5,521 nt of DNA from Synechococcus sp. MED650 (lineage in GTDB: Bacteria; Cyanobacteriota; Cyanobacteriia; PCC-6307; Cyanobiaceae), in contig NZHI01000068.1 of the NCBI GenBank assembly GCA_002691345.1, positions 3,279-8,799 on the forward strand, read 5' to 3'. Shown in pieces: positions 1 through 5,521 of this stretch. Below the pieces are notes generated by a model. The model had not been told where the DNA came from and searched no databases. It was given only the letters and a program-made list of their open reading frames with translations. A program made the translations under genes and the position numbers. Positions within the stretch are counted from its first letter, which is position 1. Every line of letters begins with the position of its first letter.

Positions 1-1494
1 AAAGGCGGAAATGGTTTCTACGACCGCTTCCGGCATCGGGTGATGGTTCCGATTCACGATCGTCAGGGGCGCGTGATCGGATTTGGTGGCCGCAGCCTCG
101 ATGGCAGTGAGCCGAAATACCTGAACTCCCCGGAAACGGAGCTGTTCGAGAAGGGCAAGCACCTCTTCGGGCTGGACAAAGCCTCCAACGCGATTCGCAA
201 GGACGATCGGGCGGTCGTGGTGGAGGGCTATTTCGATGTGATCGCCCTGCATGCAGCGGGCATCACCAATGCGGTTGCCTCCCTGGGAACCGCCCTGAGC
301 AGCCAGCAGATCACGCAGCTGTGCCGCGTCAGCGACAGCAAGCGCATCGTTCTCAACTTCGATGCCGATGGCGCTGGGGTTCGCGCGGCGAACCGGGCGA
401 TTGGGGAAGTGGAACAGCTGGCCCTTCAGGGACAGCTGGAACTGCGGGTGCTTCACCTTCCCTCCGGGAAGGACCCGGATGAATTCCTCAAAGACCATGG
501 CTCCGGGGATTACCGGGCGCTTCTGGATCAGGCGCCGTTGTGGCTGGATTGGCAGATCGATCAGGCTCTCGAGGATCGTGATCTGAGCCGTGCTGATCAG
601 TTCCAGCAGGCGGTGTCGAACCTGGTGGCTCTGCTCGGCAAGCTCCCCCAGTCCGCCGTGCGCACCCATTACCTCCAGCGGGTTGCGGAACGACTCAGTG
701 GCGGGCAAGGACGGTTAGCGCTTCAGCTGGAGGAGGATCTGCGTCAGCAGGTGAAAGGCCAGCGCTGGCATGGTCGATCCAGCCGTCATGAGCAGCCTGG
801 TGAAACTGGGCAGCGGGAACGCTGTGAAGCGGATCTCCTGCGGTTGTATCTGCACTGCCCCCGCCATCGCGCTGTGATCCGTCAGGAGTTGCGCCAGCGG
901 GAGCTGGAGGATTTCGCCATTCCGCATCATCGCCATCTCTGGGCATCGATCACCGATCTCGAGGAAACGAACCTTGGTGTCGGCCGACTGGAAGCAATCA
1001 GCCGACGCGAGGATGAAGGCGAGGGGTTGGATGCCATGGACCTCCCCCGGTTGCTGACCGATCAGCTGCTCCTGGAGAGCAGTGCCTTGCTGTCACGCCT
1101 GACCCCCTTGCTGGAGCCGGGGGAGTTGCAGCGTTTGGCCCTGGCGGACCCTTTGGTTCAGCTCCGCGGAACGGCAGCTCTGCTGGAACGCCAGAAAAGT
1201 CTGAAACGCTGCCGGCATCTGCTGGAAGCATGGGGTGGGCAGCGTCTGCAGACCTTGGAGTCGTGCATTGCCGTTCTGATCGATCCGGAGCAGACGCTCA
1301 ATCAAGAGGGGGAGGACATGGAAGTGCGCATCCAGACCCTGTTCGATGACCTCAACCGTGATGCACTCCGCTACCAGGAGCTTTATTACACCGAGCGCAA
1401 GCACATCCATCACCTCGATCAGCAGCGCTGTGCCGGCTACAGCGTGGCTGACCCTGCTGACCCCTCGTCCGACGCAGTGCTCCCCGCAGCCTGA
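1..1494 (+). CDS. dnaG: DNA primase DnaG, 5'-truncated by the window edge
   Basis: DnaG synthesises the short RNA primers that start Okazaki fragments and leading strands, working with the DnaB helicase at the replication fork. The frame is open from base 1, so 497 residues are visible; the N-terminal zinc-binding domain and the first part of the polymerase core lie outside the window. It opens with the family signature [11 protein letters not shown] and IGFGGR. The TOPRIM metal-binding residues are in place: Glu of EGYFD at 223-225, its Asp at 235-237, the DAD motif at 361-369, and the two Asp of KDPDE at 472-474 and 478-480. About 340 residues follow the last of these, roughly 100 more than in E. 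coli DnaG; they should hold the helicase-binding domain and are poorly recognisable by eye. A GTG at 40 is internal, not the start. The tail (about the last 20 residues) is rich in Ala, Asp, Pro and Ser. Family identity is very sure. Confidence 0.97.
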   Translation, partial: KGGNGFYDRFRHRVMVPIHDRQGRVIGFGGRSLDGSEPKYLNSPETELFEKGKHLFGLDKASNAIRKDDRAVVVEGYFDVIALHAAGITNAVASLGTALSSQQITQLCRVSDSKRIVLNFDADGAGVRAANRAIGEVEQLALQGQLELRVLHLPSGKDPDEFLKDHGSGDYRALLDQAPLWLDWQIDQALEDRDLSRADQFQQAVSNLVALLGKLPQSAVRTHYLQRVAERLSGGQGRLALQLEEDLRQQVKGQRWHGRSSRHEQPGETGQRERCEADLLRLYLHCPRHRAVIRQELRQRELEDFAIPHHRHLWASITDLEETNLGVGRLEAISRREDEGEGLDAMDLPRLLTDQLLLESSALLSRLTPLLEPGELQRLALADPLVQLRGTAALLERQKSLKRCRHLLEAWGGQRLQTLESCIAVLIDPEQTLNQEGEDMEVRIQTLFDDLNRDALRYQELYYTERKHIHHLDQQRCAGYSVADPADPSSDAVLPAA

Positions 1495-1517
1495 ATCCGT
1501 CGGCTCAGGTCATAGCC

Positions 1518-1547
1518 TCAGTCCATCAAGAAAACTTGATGGACTGA
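1518..1547 (+). promoter_or_regulatory. Putative ArsR-type operator in a perfect 13-bp inverted repeat at the acr3 start
   Basis: The arms 1518-1530 and 1535-1547 are exact reverse complements separated by AAAA (1531-1534). Within them, 1525-1540 reads ATCAA-N6-TTGAT, which matches the inverted repeat reported for the Synechocystis ArsR repressor at its arsBHC promoter (recalled from the literature, not searched). The core ends 6 bases before the acr3 ATG and the right arm includes its A. A bound repressor here would block transcription of the permease until arsenite releases it. No T-run follows on either strand, so a terminator is unlikely. Only one copy is present, whereas two repeats were described in Synechocystis. 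No arsR gene lies in the window, and no clear -35/-10 pair was found in the 52-base gap. The repeat is certain; the regulator is inferred. Confidence 0.7.
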
Positions 1548-2557
1548 TGGGTCTGTTCGAGCGCTATCTCTCTGTTTGGGTTGGCCTGGCCATCGTTGCG
1601 GGTGTGCTCCTCGGTGGCCTGTTTCCTGATCTGGCGGGCTGGATCGCTTCTTTGGAAATCGCCCGCATCAATCTCCCGATCGCTGTTCTGATCTGGGGGA
1701 TGATTTTCCCGATGATGTTGGCGGTTGACTTCTCTGCGATCGGCAGCATCCGTCAGCAACCGCGGGGATTGCTGATCACCGTTGCGGTGAACTGGCTGAT
1801 TAAACCGCTCACCATGACGGCCCTGGCTTGGCTGTTCATCCGTGGGGTGTTCTCCCCCTGGATTCCCGAAGCCATTGGCCAGGACTACGTCGCTGGCATG
1901 ATCCTGCTGGGGGTTGCACCCTGCACTGCGATGGTGTTCGTGTGGAGTCGCCTCAGTGATGGCGACCCCAATTACACCGTGGTTCAGGTGGCTGTGAACG
2001 ACCTGATCATGGTGTTCGCTTTTGCGCCCATCGCGGCTCTGCTGCTCGGGGTGAGCGATGTTCTGGTGCCCTGGGACACGATGCTCGCGGCGGTGGGATT
2101 GTTCGTGGTGGTCCCCCTGGTTGCGGGCTGGCTGACGCGGGTGTTTCTTGGCAGTGCTGGTCGGATTGAACGCCTCGAGTTCAAGCTCAAGCCTGTGGCG
2201 ATCACAGCTCTCATCGCCACGGTTCTGCTGCTGTTCATGGTGCAGGCCCAGGCAATACTGGCCAACCCCCTGGCGATCGTGCTCATCGCCATACCGCTGA
2301 TTCTCCAGACGTACCTGATCTTCTGGATTACAGCGTTCTGGATGCGCCTCTGGGGGCAGCCCCGTGCCATTGCGGCCCCCGGCGCCATGATCGGCGCCTC
2401 GAATTTCTTCGAGTTGGCTGTGGCCGTAGCGATCAGCCTGTTCGGGTTGAATTCCGGAGCAGCCCTTGCCACCGTGGTGGGGGTGCTGGTGGAGGTGCCG
2501 GTGATGTTGTCGCTCGTGGCCATCGCCAATCGCAACCAACGTCTTTTCCCGAGCTGA
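1547..2557 (+). CDS. acr3: ACR3-family arsenite efflux permease
   Basis: An inner-membrane carrier that exports arsenite (and in some members antimonite), giving arsenic resistance; ACR3 works as a secondary transporter driven by the proton gradient. The 336-residue length and about ten hydrophobic segments fit the family. Signatures seen: MGLFERYLS at the N-terminus, NLPIAVLIW at 42-50, [10 protein letters not shown] at 124-133 with the conserved Cys126, SDGDPN at 137-142, [13 protein letters not shown] at 150-162, and [10 protein letters not shown] at 284-293 with Glu289. The Cys and Glu correspond to residues known to be essential in characterised ACR3 proteins. The ATG at 1547 is chosen because family homology begins exactly there; the frame stays open upstream to 1346, but that stretch is dnaG read out of frame. 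There is no Shine-Dalgarno sequence; an ArsR-like operator hairpin abuts the start. Three small genes follow within a few bases each. The family also contains less well-tested members, so the substrate is inferred. Confidence 0.94.
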   Translation: MGLFERYLSVWVGLAIVAGVLLGGLFPDLAGWIASLEIARINLPIAVLIWGMIFPMMLAVDFSAIGSIRQQPRGLLITVAVNWLIKPLTMTALAWLFIRGVFSPWIPEAIGQDYVAGMILLGVAPCTAMVFVWSRLSDGDPNYTVVQVAVNDLIMVFAFAPIAALLLGVSDVLVPWDTMLAAVGLFVVVPLVAGWLTRVFLGSAGRIERLEFKLKPVAITALIATVLLLFMVQAQAILANPLAIVLIAIPLILQTYLIFWITAFWMRLWGQPRAIAAPGAMIGASNFFELAVAVAISLFGLNSGAALATVVGVLVEVPVMLSLVAIANRNQRLFPS

Positions 2558-2558
2558 G

Positions 2559-2816
2559 ATGTCTGAGTTCTTCGAGGCGATCTGGCACGGCGAGGGTGTG
2601 GGTGACGGCGGAGATCTGGAGGAGGCACTCCAGGCCTATGTGGCCGTCAAACCGGATGACGGCGACTGGGTTGAGGCCTGTGCTGCCGATGGGGCGGATC
2701 CGGCGATCGAGCGTTTCGCCTCCTTTGATGCCTATCTGGACAATGCCGATCCCCTGGAGACGATTCCGGTGACAGCGCAGATGATCACCGACGCGTTGGC
2801 CTTGCTTCCTACCTGA
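2559..2816 (+). CDS. Small, strongly acidic hypothetical protein (85 aa)
   Basis: I do not recognise a family. The product is very acidic: 19 Asp/Glu against one Lys (31) and one Arg (52). It has no signal peptide or membrane segment and looks like a small soluble cytoplasmic protein, with probable helices around residues 18-30 and 70-83 and a run of DxxD/DNAD-type acidic patches at 44-67. A single Cys is at 41. The ATG at 2559 follows the acr3 stop by one base, which points to translational coupling, and the next gene begins 4 bases after its stop. The preceding bases hold no strong ribosome binding site. That the reading frame spans the gap between two tightly packed genes supports it being real. 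Function is unknown; a link to arsenite efflux rests only on position. Confidence 0.72.
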   Translation: MSEFFEAIWHGEGVGDGGDLEEALQAYVAVKPDDGDWVEACAADGADPAIERFASFDAYLDNADPLETIPVTAQMITDALALLPT

Positions 2817-2820
2817 TCTG

Positions 2821-3117
2821 ATGGCCGATTCCCAACCTGATTTTGCTGCGCTCACGCCGGTGAATGATCTTTGGCCTGCCTTCGTGGAACGGCTGGGTTT
2901 GGAGAAGGCCCAGCGCGCTGTCCGCCAGGCTCTGGACCTTCAGGGGATGCGTGGACACGGGGGCACGCTTCCCGTTTTGTTCACTGAAACCTGCGGACTC
3001 GCTCTGGCGAGCACCGATCTGGTGCGCGAACAGACTGGGCTTAATTCCCACGGTGAACGCATGGTTCTGCTGCTCAGCAGCCGAAACCAATCCATTCAGC
3101 TCTTGCAAGAGGTTTGA
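2821..3117 (+). CDS. Hypothetical protein (98 aa)
   Basis: Not recognised. The first half looks helical and amphipathic (residues 14-42, including LWPAFVERLGLEKAQRAVRQ), followed by a Gly/His-containing turn (RGHGG at 44-48), a hydrophobic stretch around 50-62 with the only Cys at 58, and a short hydrophobic strand MVLLLS at 81-86. No signal peptide or true membrane span is evident, so it is probably soluble. The ATG at 2821 lies 4 bases after the previous stop and the next start is 3 bases after its own stop, placing it third in the acr3-led cluster. No Shine-Dalgarno sequence precedes it. A second frame across 2864-3124 is open but gives an unlikely composition rich in Trp, Arg and Cys, so this frame is preferred. 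Confidence 0.72.
   Translation: MADSQPDFAALTPVNDLWPAFVERLGLEKAQRAVRQALDLQGMRGHGGTLPVLFTETCGLALASTDLVREQTGLNSHGERMVLLLSSRNQSIQLLQEV
3107..3112 (+). promoter_or_regulatory. Shine-Dalgarno-like sequence for the 124-aa membrane protein gene
   Basis: AAGAGG ends 8 bases before the ATG at 3121, inside the end of the preceding gene. It is the only good ribosome-binding-site match among the four genes of this cluster and supports the chosen start. Confidence 0.45.
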
Positions 3118-3120
3118 TCG

Positions 3121-3495
3121 ATGACGGAACCGACACCACCTCAGCCCTCCCCTGCCGACAGTGGTCTTTATCTCGTTCCCTATTGGGTGCGCGGTGGACG
3201 CCTCTGGTCGCTGATTCTGCTGTTGCTCGTTTTCGGTGGCCTTGTGGTGCCGATCGTGCTGTCGGTTGTGCAGCGCCGTGCCGTGTCTCGTGGCTTCGGG
3301 CGTGGAGCCGCTGCTTCGCTCTGCAGCCTGCTTAACGCGCCTCAAGCGATCACCGAGGAGGAGGCTGTCGCCCAGCTGAAGGAACTGCAGGTGAGTTTCG
3401 AGCGCACCGGCGCCATCGATCCGGAATCCTTTCGTGCTGGTGTGAACCAGGTGGCCCAGGCGCTGCCGGCCTGTCAGTTCCTCGCGCAGCCCTGA
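3121..3495 (+). CDS. Hypothetical single-pass membrane protein (124 aa)
   Basis: Not recognised as a named family. A Pro-rich N-terminus (residues 1-12) is followed by a basic patch (R24, R27), then one hydrophobic segment at about 29-51 (LWSLILLLLVFGG and onward), then QRR at 51-53. The rest (about 54-124) is a soluble tail with a probable helix at 77-95 (TEEEAVAQLKELQ) and two Cys at 68 and 118. The signal-anchor form suggests an inner-membrane or thylakoid protein; by the positive-inside rule both flanks are basic, so orientation cannot be decided. The ATG at 3121 is 3 bases after the previous stop and has an AAGAGG 8 bases upstream. It is the last gene of the cluster; the convergent umuC ends only 14 bases away. 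Confidence 0.75.
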   Translation: MTEPTPPQPSPADSGLYLVPYWVRGGRLWSLILLLLVFGGLVVPIVLSVVQRRAVSRGFGRGAAASLCSLLNAPQAITEEEAVAQLKELQVSFERTGAIDPESFRAGVNQVAQALPACQFLAQP

Positions 3496-3509
3496 CCTGA
3501 CCGTGTGAT

Positions 3510-4784
3510 TCAGGCCTTCACCACCGGTAGGTCGCTGAGCCGGGTCGTGGCCGCGCGACTCAGCTGCCCTCGCCGCATCAGCCAACTGGGGTGGAGTCCG
3601 CATCCTGCCCACTGCAGGGTGCCTCGGCCATAGCGCCGGTTGATCCGGTCGATCGTCTGCATCAGGCAGTCCCGTTTCTGCTGTTGCTCTTCACTCATCG
3701 GCACCATCAGATGGGTCTGCAGGATGTCGTTGCTCTGCAGGTGCTGCATCAGCACACCAGCCTTGGCCAGTTGCCGGTTGGGGCGGAAGATGTGGCCCAC
3801 CAGGGGCAGAGCCGCCTGAAGCAGTACAGCGGTGTCGTTGCTGGGCAGGTCCAGCCGCGTGCTGGCCGCCTGGCTGTAGAAGCCCGGGATGAAGGGGCTG
3901 GTGCGGGTGTAGATGGTGAGGCTGGCAGCCCGTTGCTGCTGCTTGCGCAGTTTTTCGGCGGCGCGCACCACGTAGGTGGAGATCGCTTGGCGCAGCTCAT
4001 CAACAGTGGTGATCGGCCGGCTGAAGCTGCGGCTGACGCAGGTTTCCTGTTTTGGTGCCGGTGCCAGGTCCAGGGGGAGACAGGCATGGCCACGCAGTTC
4101 CTGTTGCAGCCGCAAACCCACCACCCCGCATTTGGCGCGTAGTTCGCCGCTGGGCATGTCCCGCAACAGCCGGGCGTTGCTGATGCCGCGGAGTCGGCAC
4201 CAACGCGCCAGTTTCCGGCCGATTCCCCAGACATCCTCAATAGCAATGGTTTCCAGCCAGTGGTCTGGGTTGTTGCAGCAGCCCAGATCGAAGATGCCGG
4301 CATGGGCCGGCACCTGCTTGGCGAGCCGGTTGGCCAGTTTCGCCTGGCCCTTGCTGGCTCCCAGGCCGATGGCGATCGGCAGACCCAGATTCCGCCGCAC
4401 CCGCGCGCGCAGTGCACGGGCCCAGTTCTGCAGATCGCCGTTTCCGGGTCGACAGATCCGGCCGAAGGCTTCATCGATCGAATAGATCTCCAGCTCCTCG
4501 CAGTGCGCTTCCAGCAGGCTCATCAGGCGCTGGCTCATGTCGGCGTAGAGGGCGTAGTTGGAACTGCGCACCACCACGTTGTTGGCGTTCAAGTGCTGCC
4601 GCGCCTTGAAGTACGGCGTTCCCATGGCGATGCCGAGGGCGCGGGCTTCCGCGCTGCGGGCCACGATGCAGCCGTCGTTGTTGGAGAGCACCACAAGGGG
4701 GCGGCCGATGAGGGCCGGATCCAGGCTCTGCTCACAGGAGGCATAGAAGTTATTGCCATCGATCAGGGCTGTGGCTTGGGGCAT
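3510..4784 (-). CDS. umuC: Translesion DNA polymerase V catalytic subunit UmuC
   Basis: A Y-family polymerase which, with two processed UmuD' subunits, copies past DNA lesions at low fidelity as part of the SOS response. Its 424 residues compare with 422 in E. coli and align along the whole length. Catalytic acids are present: Asp9 in the first motif and Asp104-Glu105 in IYSIDEAF. Tyr14 of NNFYASCE matches the steric-gate Tyr11 of E. coli UmuC. Other landmarks are VVLSNNDGC at 31-39, SSNYALYADMS at 74-84, GASKGQAKLAN at 142-152, the helix-hairpin-helix IEDVWGIGR at 182-190, and the little-finger motif CVSRSFSRPIT at 249-259. The C-terminus (GRGTLQWAG, TTRLSDLPVVK) is also typical. The usual clamp-binding motif is degenerate (QTHLM at 356-360). 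The start is 12 bases after the umuD stop, so the two are co-transcribed; no strong ribosome binding site precedes it. Confidence 0.97.
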   Translation of the reverse strand: MPQATALIDGNNFYASCEQSLDPALIGRPLVVLSNNDGCIVARSAEARALGIAMGTPYFKARQHLNANNVVVRSSNYALYADMSQRLMSLLEAHCEELEIYSIDEAFGRICRPGNGDLQNWARALRARVRRNLGLPIAIGLGASKGQAKLANRLAKQVPAHAGIFDLGCCNNPDHWLETIAIEDVWGIGRKLARWCRLRGISNARLLRDMPSGELRAKCGVVGLRLQQELRGHACLPLDLAPAPKQETCVSRSFSRPITTVDELRQAISTYVVRAAEKLRKQQQRAASLTIYTRTSPFIPGFYSQAASTRLDLPSNDTAVLLQAALPLVGHIFRPNRQLAKAGVLMQHLQSNDILQTHLMVPMSEEQQQKRDCLMQTIDRINRRYGRGTLQWAGCGLHPSWLMRRGQLSRAATTRLSDLPVVKA

Positions 4785-4796
4785 CGCGCTCGTGCC

Positions 4797-5228
4797 CTAG
4801 AGGGGATGAATCACGTGAATGGCGACTCCCCAGATCTGGGCCTCACCACAGCGGTGCAGCTCCAGAGGTGGATAGTCCGGATGGGCTGCTTCCAGGCGCA
4901 GTTGTCCGCGATGGCGGGCCAAGCGTTTGAGGGTGAAGGCGCCGTCAAGCACCGCCACCACGACCTTGCCCGGGCGGGGGTCGAGGCTGCGGTCGACCAC
5001 CAGCAGATCGCCGTCATGGATGCCCGCTCCTGTCATCGACTCACCGCTGACGCGGAGAAAAAAGGTGCTGGTGGGATGGCGAATCAATTGTTCGTTGAGG
5101 TCGATCCCCACGTCCACGTAGTCGTCGGCGGGGGATGGGAATCCGGCGGCCACCCGTTCTCCAGCGAGGGGCAGGGCCAGCCGGGATCGCTGAAGCTGCA
5201 GCGGAAGCGGCTGGTGGCAGGGGTCCAT
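4797..5228 (-). CDS. umuD: SOS response self-cleaving protein UmuD (Pol V accessory subunit)
   Basis: UmuD cleaves itself when RecA is active on single-stranded DNA; the shortened UmuD' joins UmuC to form Pol V. The chosen 143-residue protein matches the E. coli length (139). The cleavage region AAGFPSPADDY places the scissile bond between Ala28 and Gly29 (Cys-Gly in E. coli). The Ser/Lys dyad of the LexA/UmuD S24 peptidase family is present: Ser64 in GESM and Lys101 in FTLKRL, with the same 37-residue spacing as in E. coli. IDLNEQLIRHP, HDGDLLVVD and WGVAIHVI complete the family pattern. The frame is open to 5357, but homology starts just after the ATG at 5226-5228, and a longer form would overlap the LexA-like box and a divergent gene. 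A GTG immediately upstream is an alternative start. It is first in an operon with umuC. Confidence 0.96.
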   Translation of the reverse strand: MDPCHQPLPLQLQRSRLALPLAGERVAAGFPSPADDYVDVGIDLNEQLIRHPTSTFFLRVSGESMTGAGIHDGDLLVVDRSLDPRPGKVVVAVLDGAFTLKRLARHRGQLRLEAAHPDYPPLELHRCGEAQIWGVAIHVIHPL

Positions 5229-5242
5229 CACCGTCAAGCTGG

Positions 5243-5260
5243 ATAGTTCATATGTACTAT
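5243..5260 (-). promoter_or_regulatory. Putative LexA-binding site (SOS box) upstream of umuD
   Basis: An 18-bp inverted repeat with a CATATG centre, perfect except for one mismatched pair. The minus strand reads AGTACATATGAACT (5258-5245), which fits the cyanobacterial LexA consensus RGTACNNNDGTWCB except for A in place of T at position 11. It ends 16 bases before the umuD ATG. The minus-strand hexamer TATAGT (5261-5256), five of six matches to a -10 element, lies within it, so bound LexA would block RNA polymerase. No -35 box is evident. The site also lies 36 bases before the divergent gene at 5297. The repeat is directly visible; the regulator is inferred from the consensus and from umuDC being a classical SOS operon. 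Confidence 0.7.
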
Positions 5261-5261
5261 A
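5256..5261 (-). promoter_or_regulatory. umuD: Candidate -10 element of the umuDC promoter
   Basis: TATAGT on the minus strand differs from TATAAT at one position. It lies about 28 bases upstream of the umuD ATG and overlaps the LexA-like inverted repeat. Sequences 17-19 bases further upstream (ACCCCA, TCACCC) do not resemble TTGACA, so a -35 is missing or weak. Confidence 0.4.
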
Positions 5262-5296
5262 GGCTTTGCGCGGTGGGGTGGGGTGATTAGGTTTGA

Positions 5297-5521
5297 ATGG
5301 CGATGAAAAAATCAATGTCGGCAAAGACGTTTGATTCGGCGCCGCCGATGCCTTCATTGCTGGCCCAAGCGTTTTACCTCAGTCGTTCATTTCAGCGGCT
5401 TGAGATGGAAACGAGGGATTACAGATTGCATCCGGTTTTGGGTGGAATCAGTAGTACGCGGTGGAATGCTTATGAGCGTTTTTCTCGGAAAAATTCTCTT
5501 CTGGTTGATCGCTTGAAAGGG
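5297..5521 (+). CDS. Unrecognised protein, 3'-truncated by the window edge (first 75 aa)
   Basis: The frame opens with ATG at 5297, directly after an in-frame TGA at 5294-5296, and stays open to the end of the window. It begins MAMKKSMSAKTF; ATGs at 5303 and 5315 are alternative starts. No family is recognised. The visible part is basic and looks soluble, with an amphipathic stretch LLAQAFYLSRSFQRLEMETRDY (split at residues 21-42) and RWNAYERFSRKNSLLVDRLKG-type sequence near the edge; there is no signal peptide or membrane span. By hand count its GC content is 108 of 225 (48%), against about 60% in sampled lines of umuC and dnaG, and many codons end in T or A. That, and its place beside an SOS operon, hints at acquired DNA. 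It is divergent from umuD with 68 bases between the starts. Another open frame at 5331-5516 overlaps it and has a less protein-like composition. Confidence 0.5.
   Translation, partial: MAMKKSMSAKTFDSAPPMPSLLAQAFYLSRSFQRLEMETRDYRLHPVLGGISSTRWNAYERFSRKNSLLVDRLKG

Noticed and set aside
1346..1546. N-terminal extension of the acr3 frame
   Set aside because: This stretch is the end of dnaG read in another frame plus the operator gap; ACR3 homology begins at the ATG at 1547.
1518..1547. The 13-bp hairpin as a dnaG terminator
   Set aside because: No T-run follows on either strand and the stem is not GC-rich at the base; the ArsR-type core and the position at acr3 favour an operator.
1526..2539. 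Long minus-strand open frame (337 codons) opposite acr3
   Set aside because: It mirrors the ACR3 coding sequence, is full of His, Gln, Arg and Asn in a pattern typical of antisense shadows, and the plus-strand frame has unmistakable family motifs.
3488..3517. Possible bidirectional terminator between the 124-aa gene and umuC
   Set aside because: Only a short CCTGA/TCAGG pairing with a 14-base loop, no T-run and one mismatch when extended; too weak to call despite the suitable convergent position.
2809..3612. Minus-strand open frame of 267 codons opposite the small genes
   Set aside because: It covers several plus-strand genes and overlaps the end of umuC; the composition (His, Gln, Arg, Thr rich) is shadow-like.
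4260..5246. Plus-strand open frame of 328 codons across umuC and umuD
   Set aside because: It is antisense to two genes with intact catalytic motifs; its His/Val/Gly-rich translation is a by-product of the high-GC codon use on the other strand.
5229..5357. N-terminal extension of umuD by 43 residues
   Set aside because: UmuD homology and usual length fit the start at 5228; the extension would run through the LexA-like box and the divergent open frame.
5331..5516. Plus-strand open frame of 61 codons near the right edge
   Set aside because: It overlaps the frame starting at 5297, and its Trp/Arg/Cys-rich product looks like an out-of-frame reading; a choice cannot be final without sequence beyond the edge.

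Overview
The window looks like chromosomal DNA from a marine Synechococcus/Cyanobium-type cyanobacterium. The evidence is a cyanobacterial-style DnaG with a long C-terminal part, roughly 60% GC in the main genes (hand-counted on sample lines), few Shine-Dalgarno sequences, and two operator-like sites resembling cyanobacterial ArsR and LexA sites. This assignment is inference from sequence character; no strain can be named.

Left part (1-1494): the 3' three quarters of dnaG (DNA primase), cut by the window edge inside the N-terminal half of the catalytic core. After 52 bases comes an ACR3-family arsenite efflux permease (1547-2557). A perfect 13-bp inverted repeat with an AAAA loop abuts its start codon and contains ATCAA-N6-TTGAT, the arrangement described for the cyanobacterial arsenic repressor ArsR. 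The permease is followed by three small uncharacterised genes (85, 98 and 124 aa) with gaps of only 1, 4 and 3 bases, so the four probably form one transcription unit (1547-3495). The 85-aa product is strikingly acidic and the 124-aa product has one membrane segment.

Right part, minus strand (5228 down to 3510): a umuD-umuC operon encoding the self-cleaving accessory subunit and the catalytic subunit of a Pol V-type translesion polymerase. It converges on the acr3 unit with only 14 bases between stop codons. An 18-bp near-perfect inverted repeat upstream of umuD resembles a cyanobacterial LexA box with one mismatch and overlaps a plausible -10 element, consistent with DNA-damage control.

Far right (5297-5521, plus strand): the start of a divergent, unrecognised gene that runs off the window. 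At about 48% GC it is visibly less GC-rich than its neighbours and may have been acquired. It shares the 68-base intergenic region, and hence the LexA-like site, with umuDC.

The best candidates for something new are the three unknown genes downstream of the arsenite permease, the operator-hairpin placed on the acr3 start codon, and the unknown gene divergent from umuDC. No complete undescribed system can be shown from this window alone.
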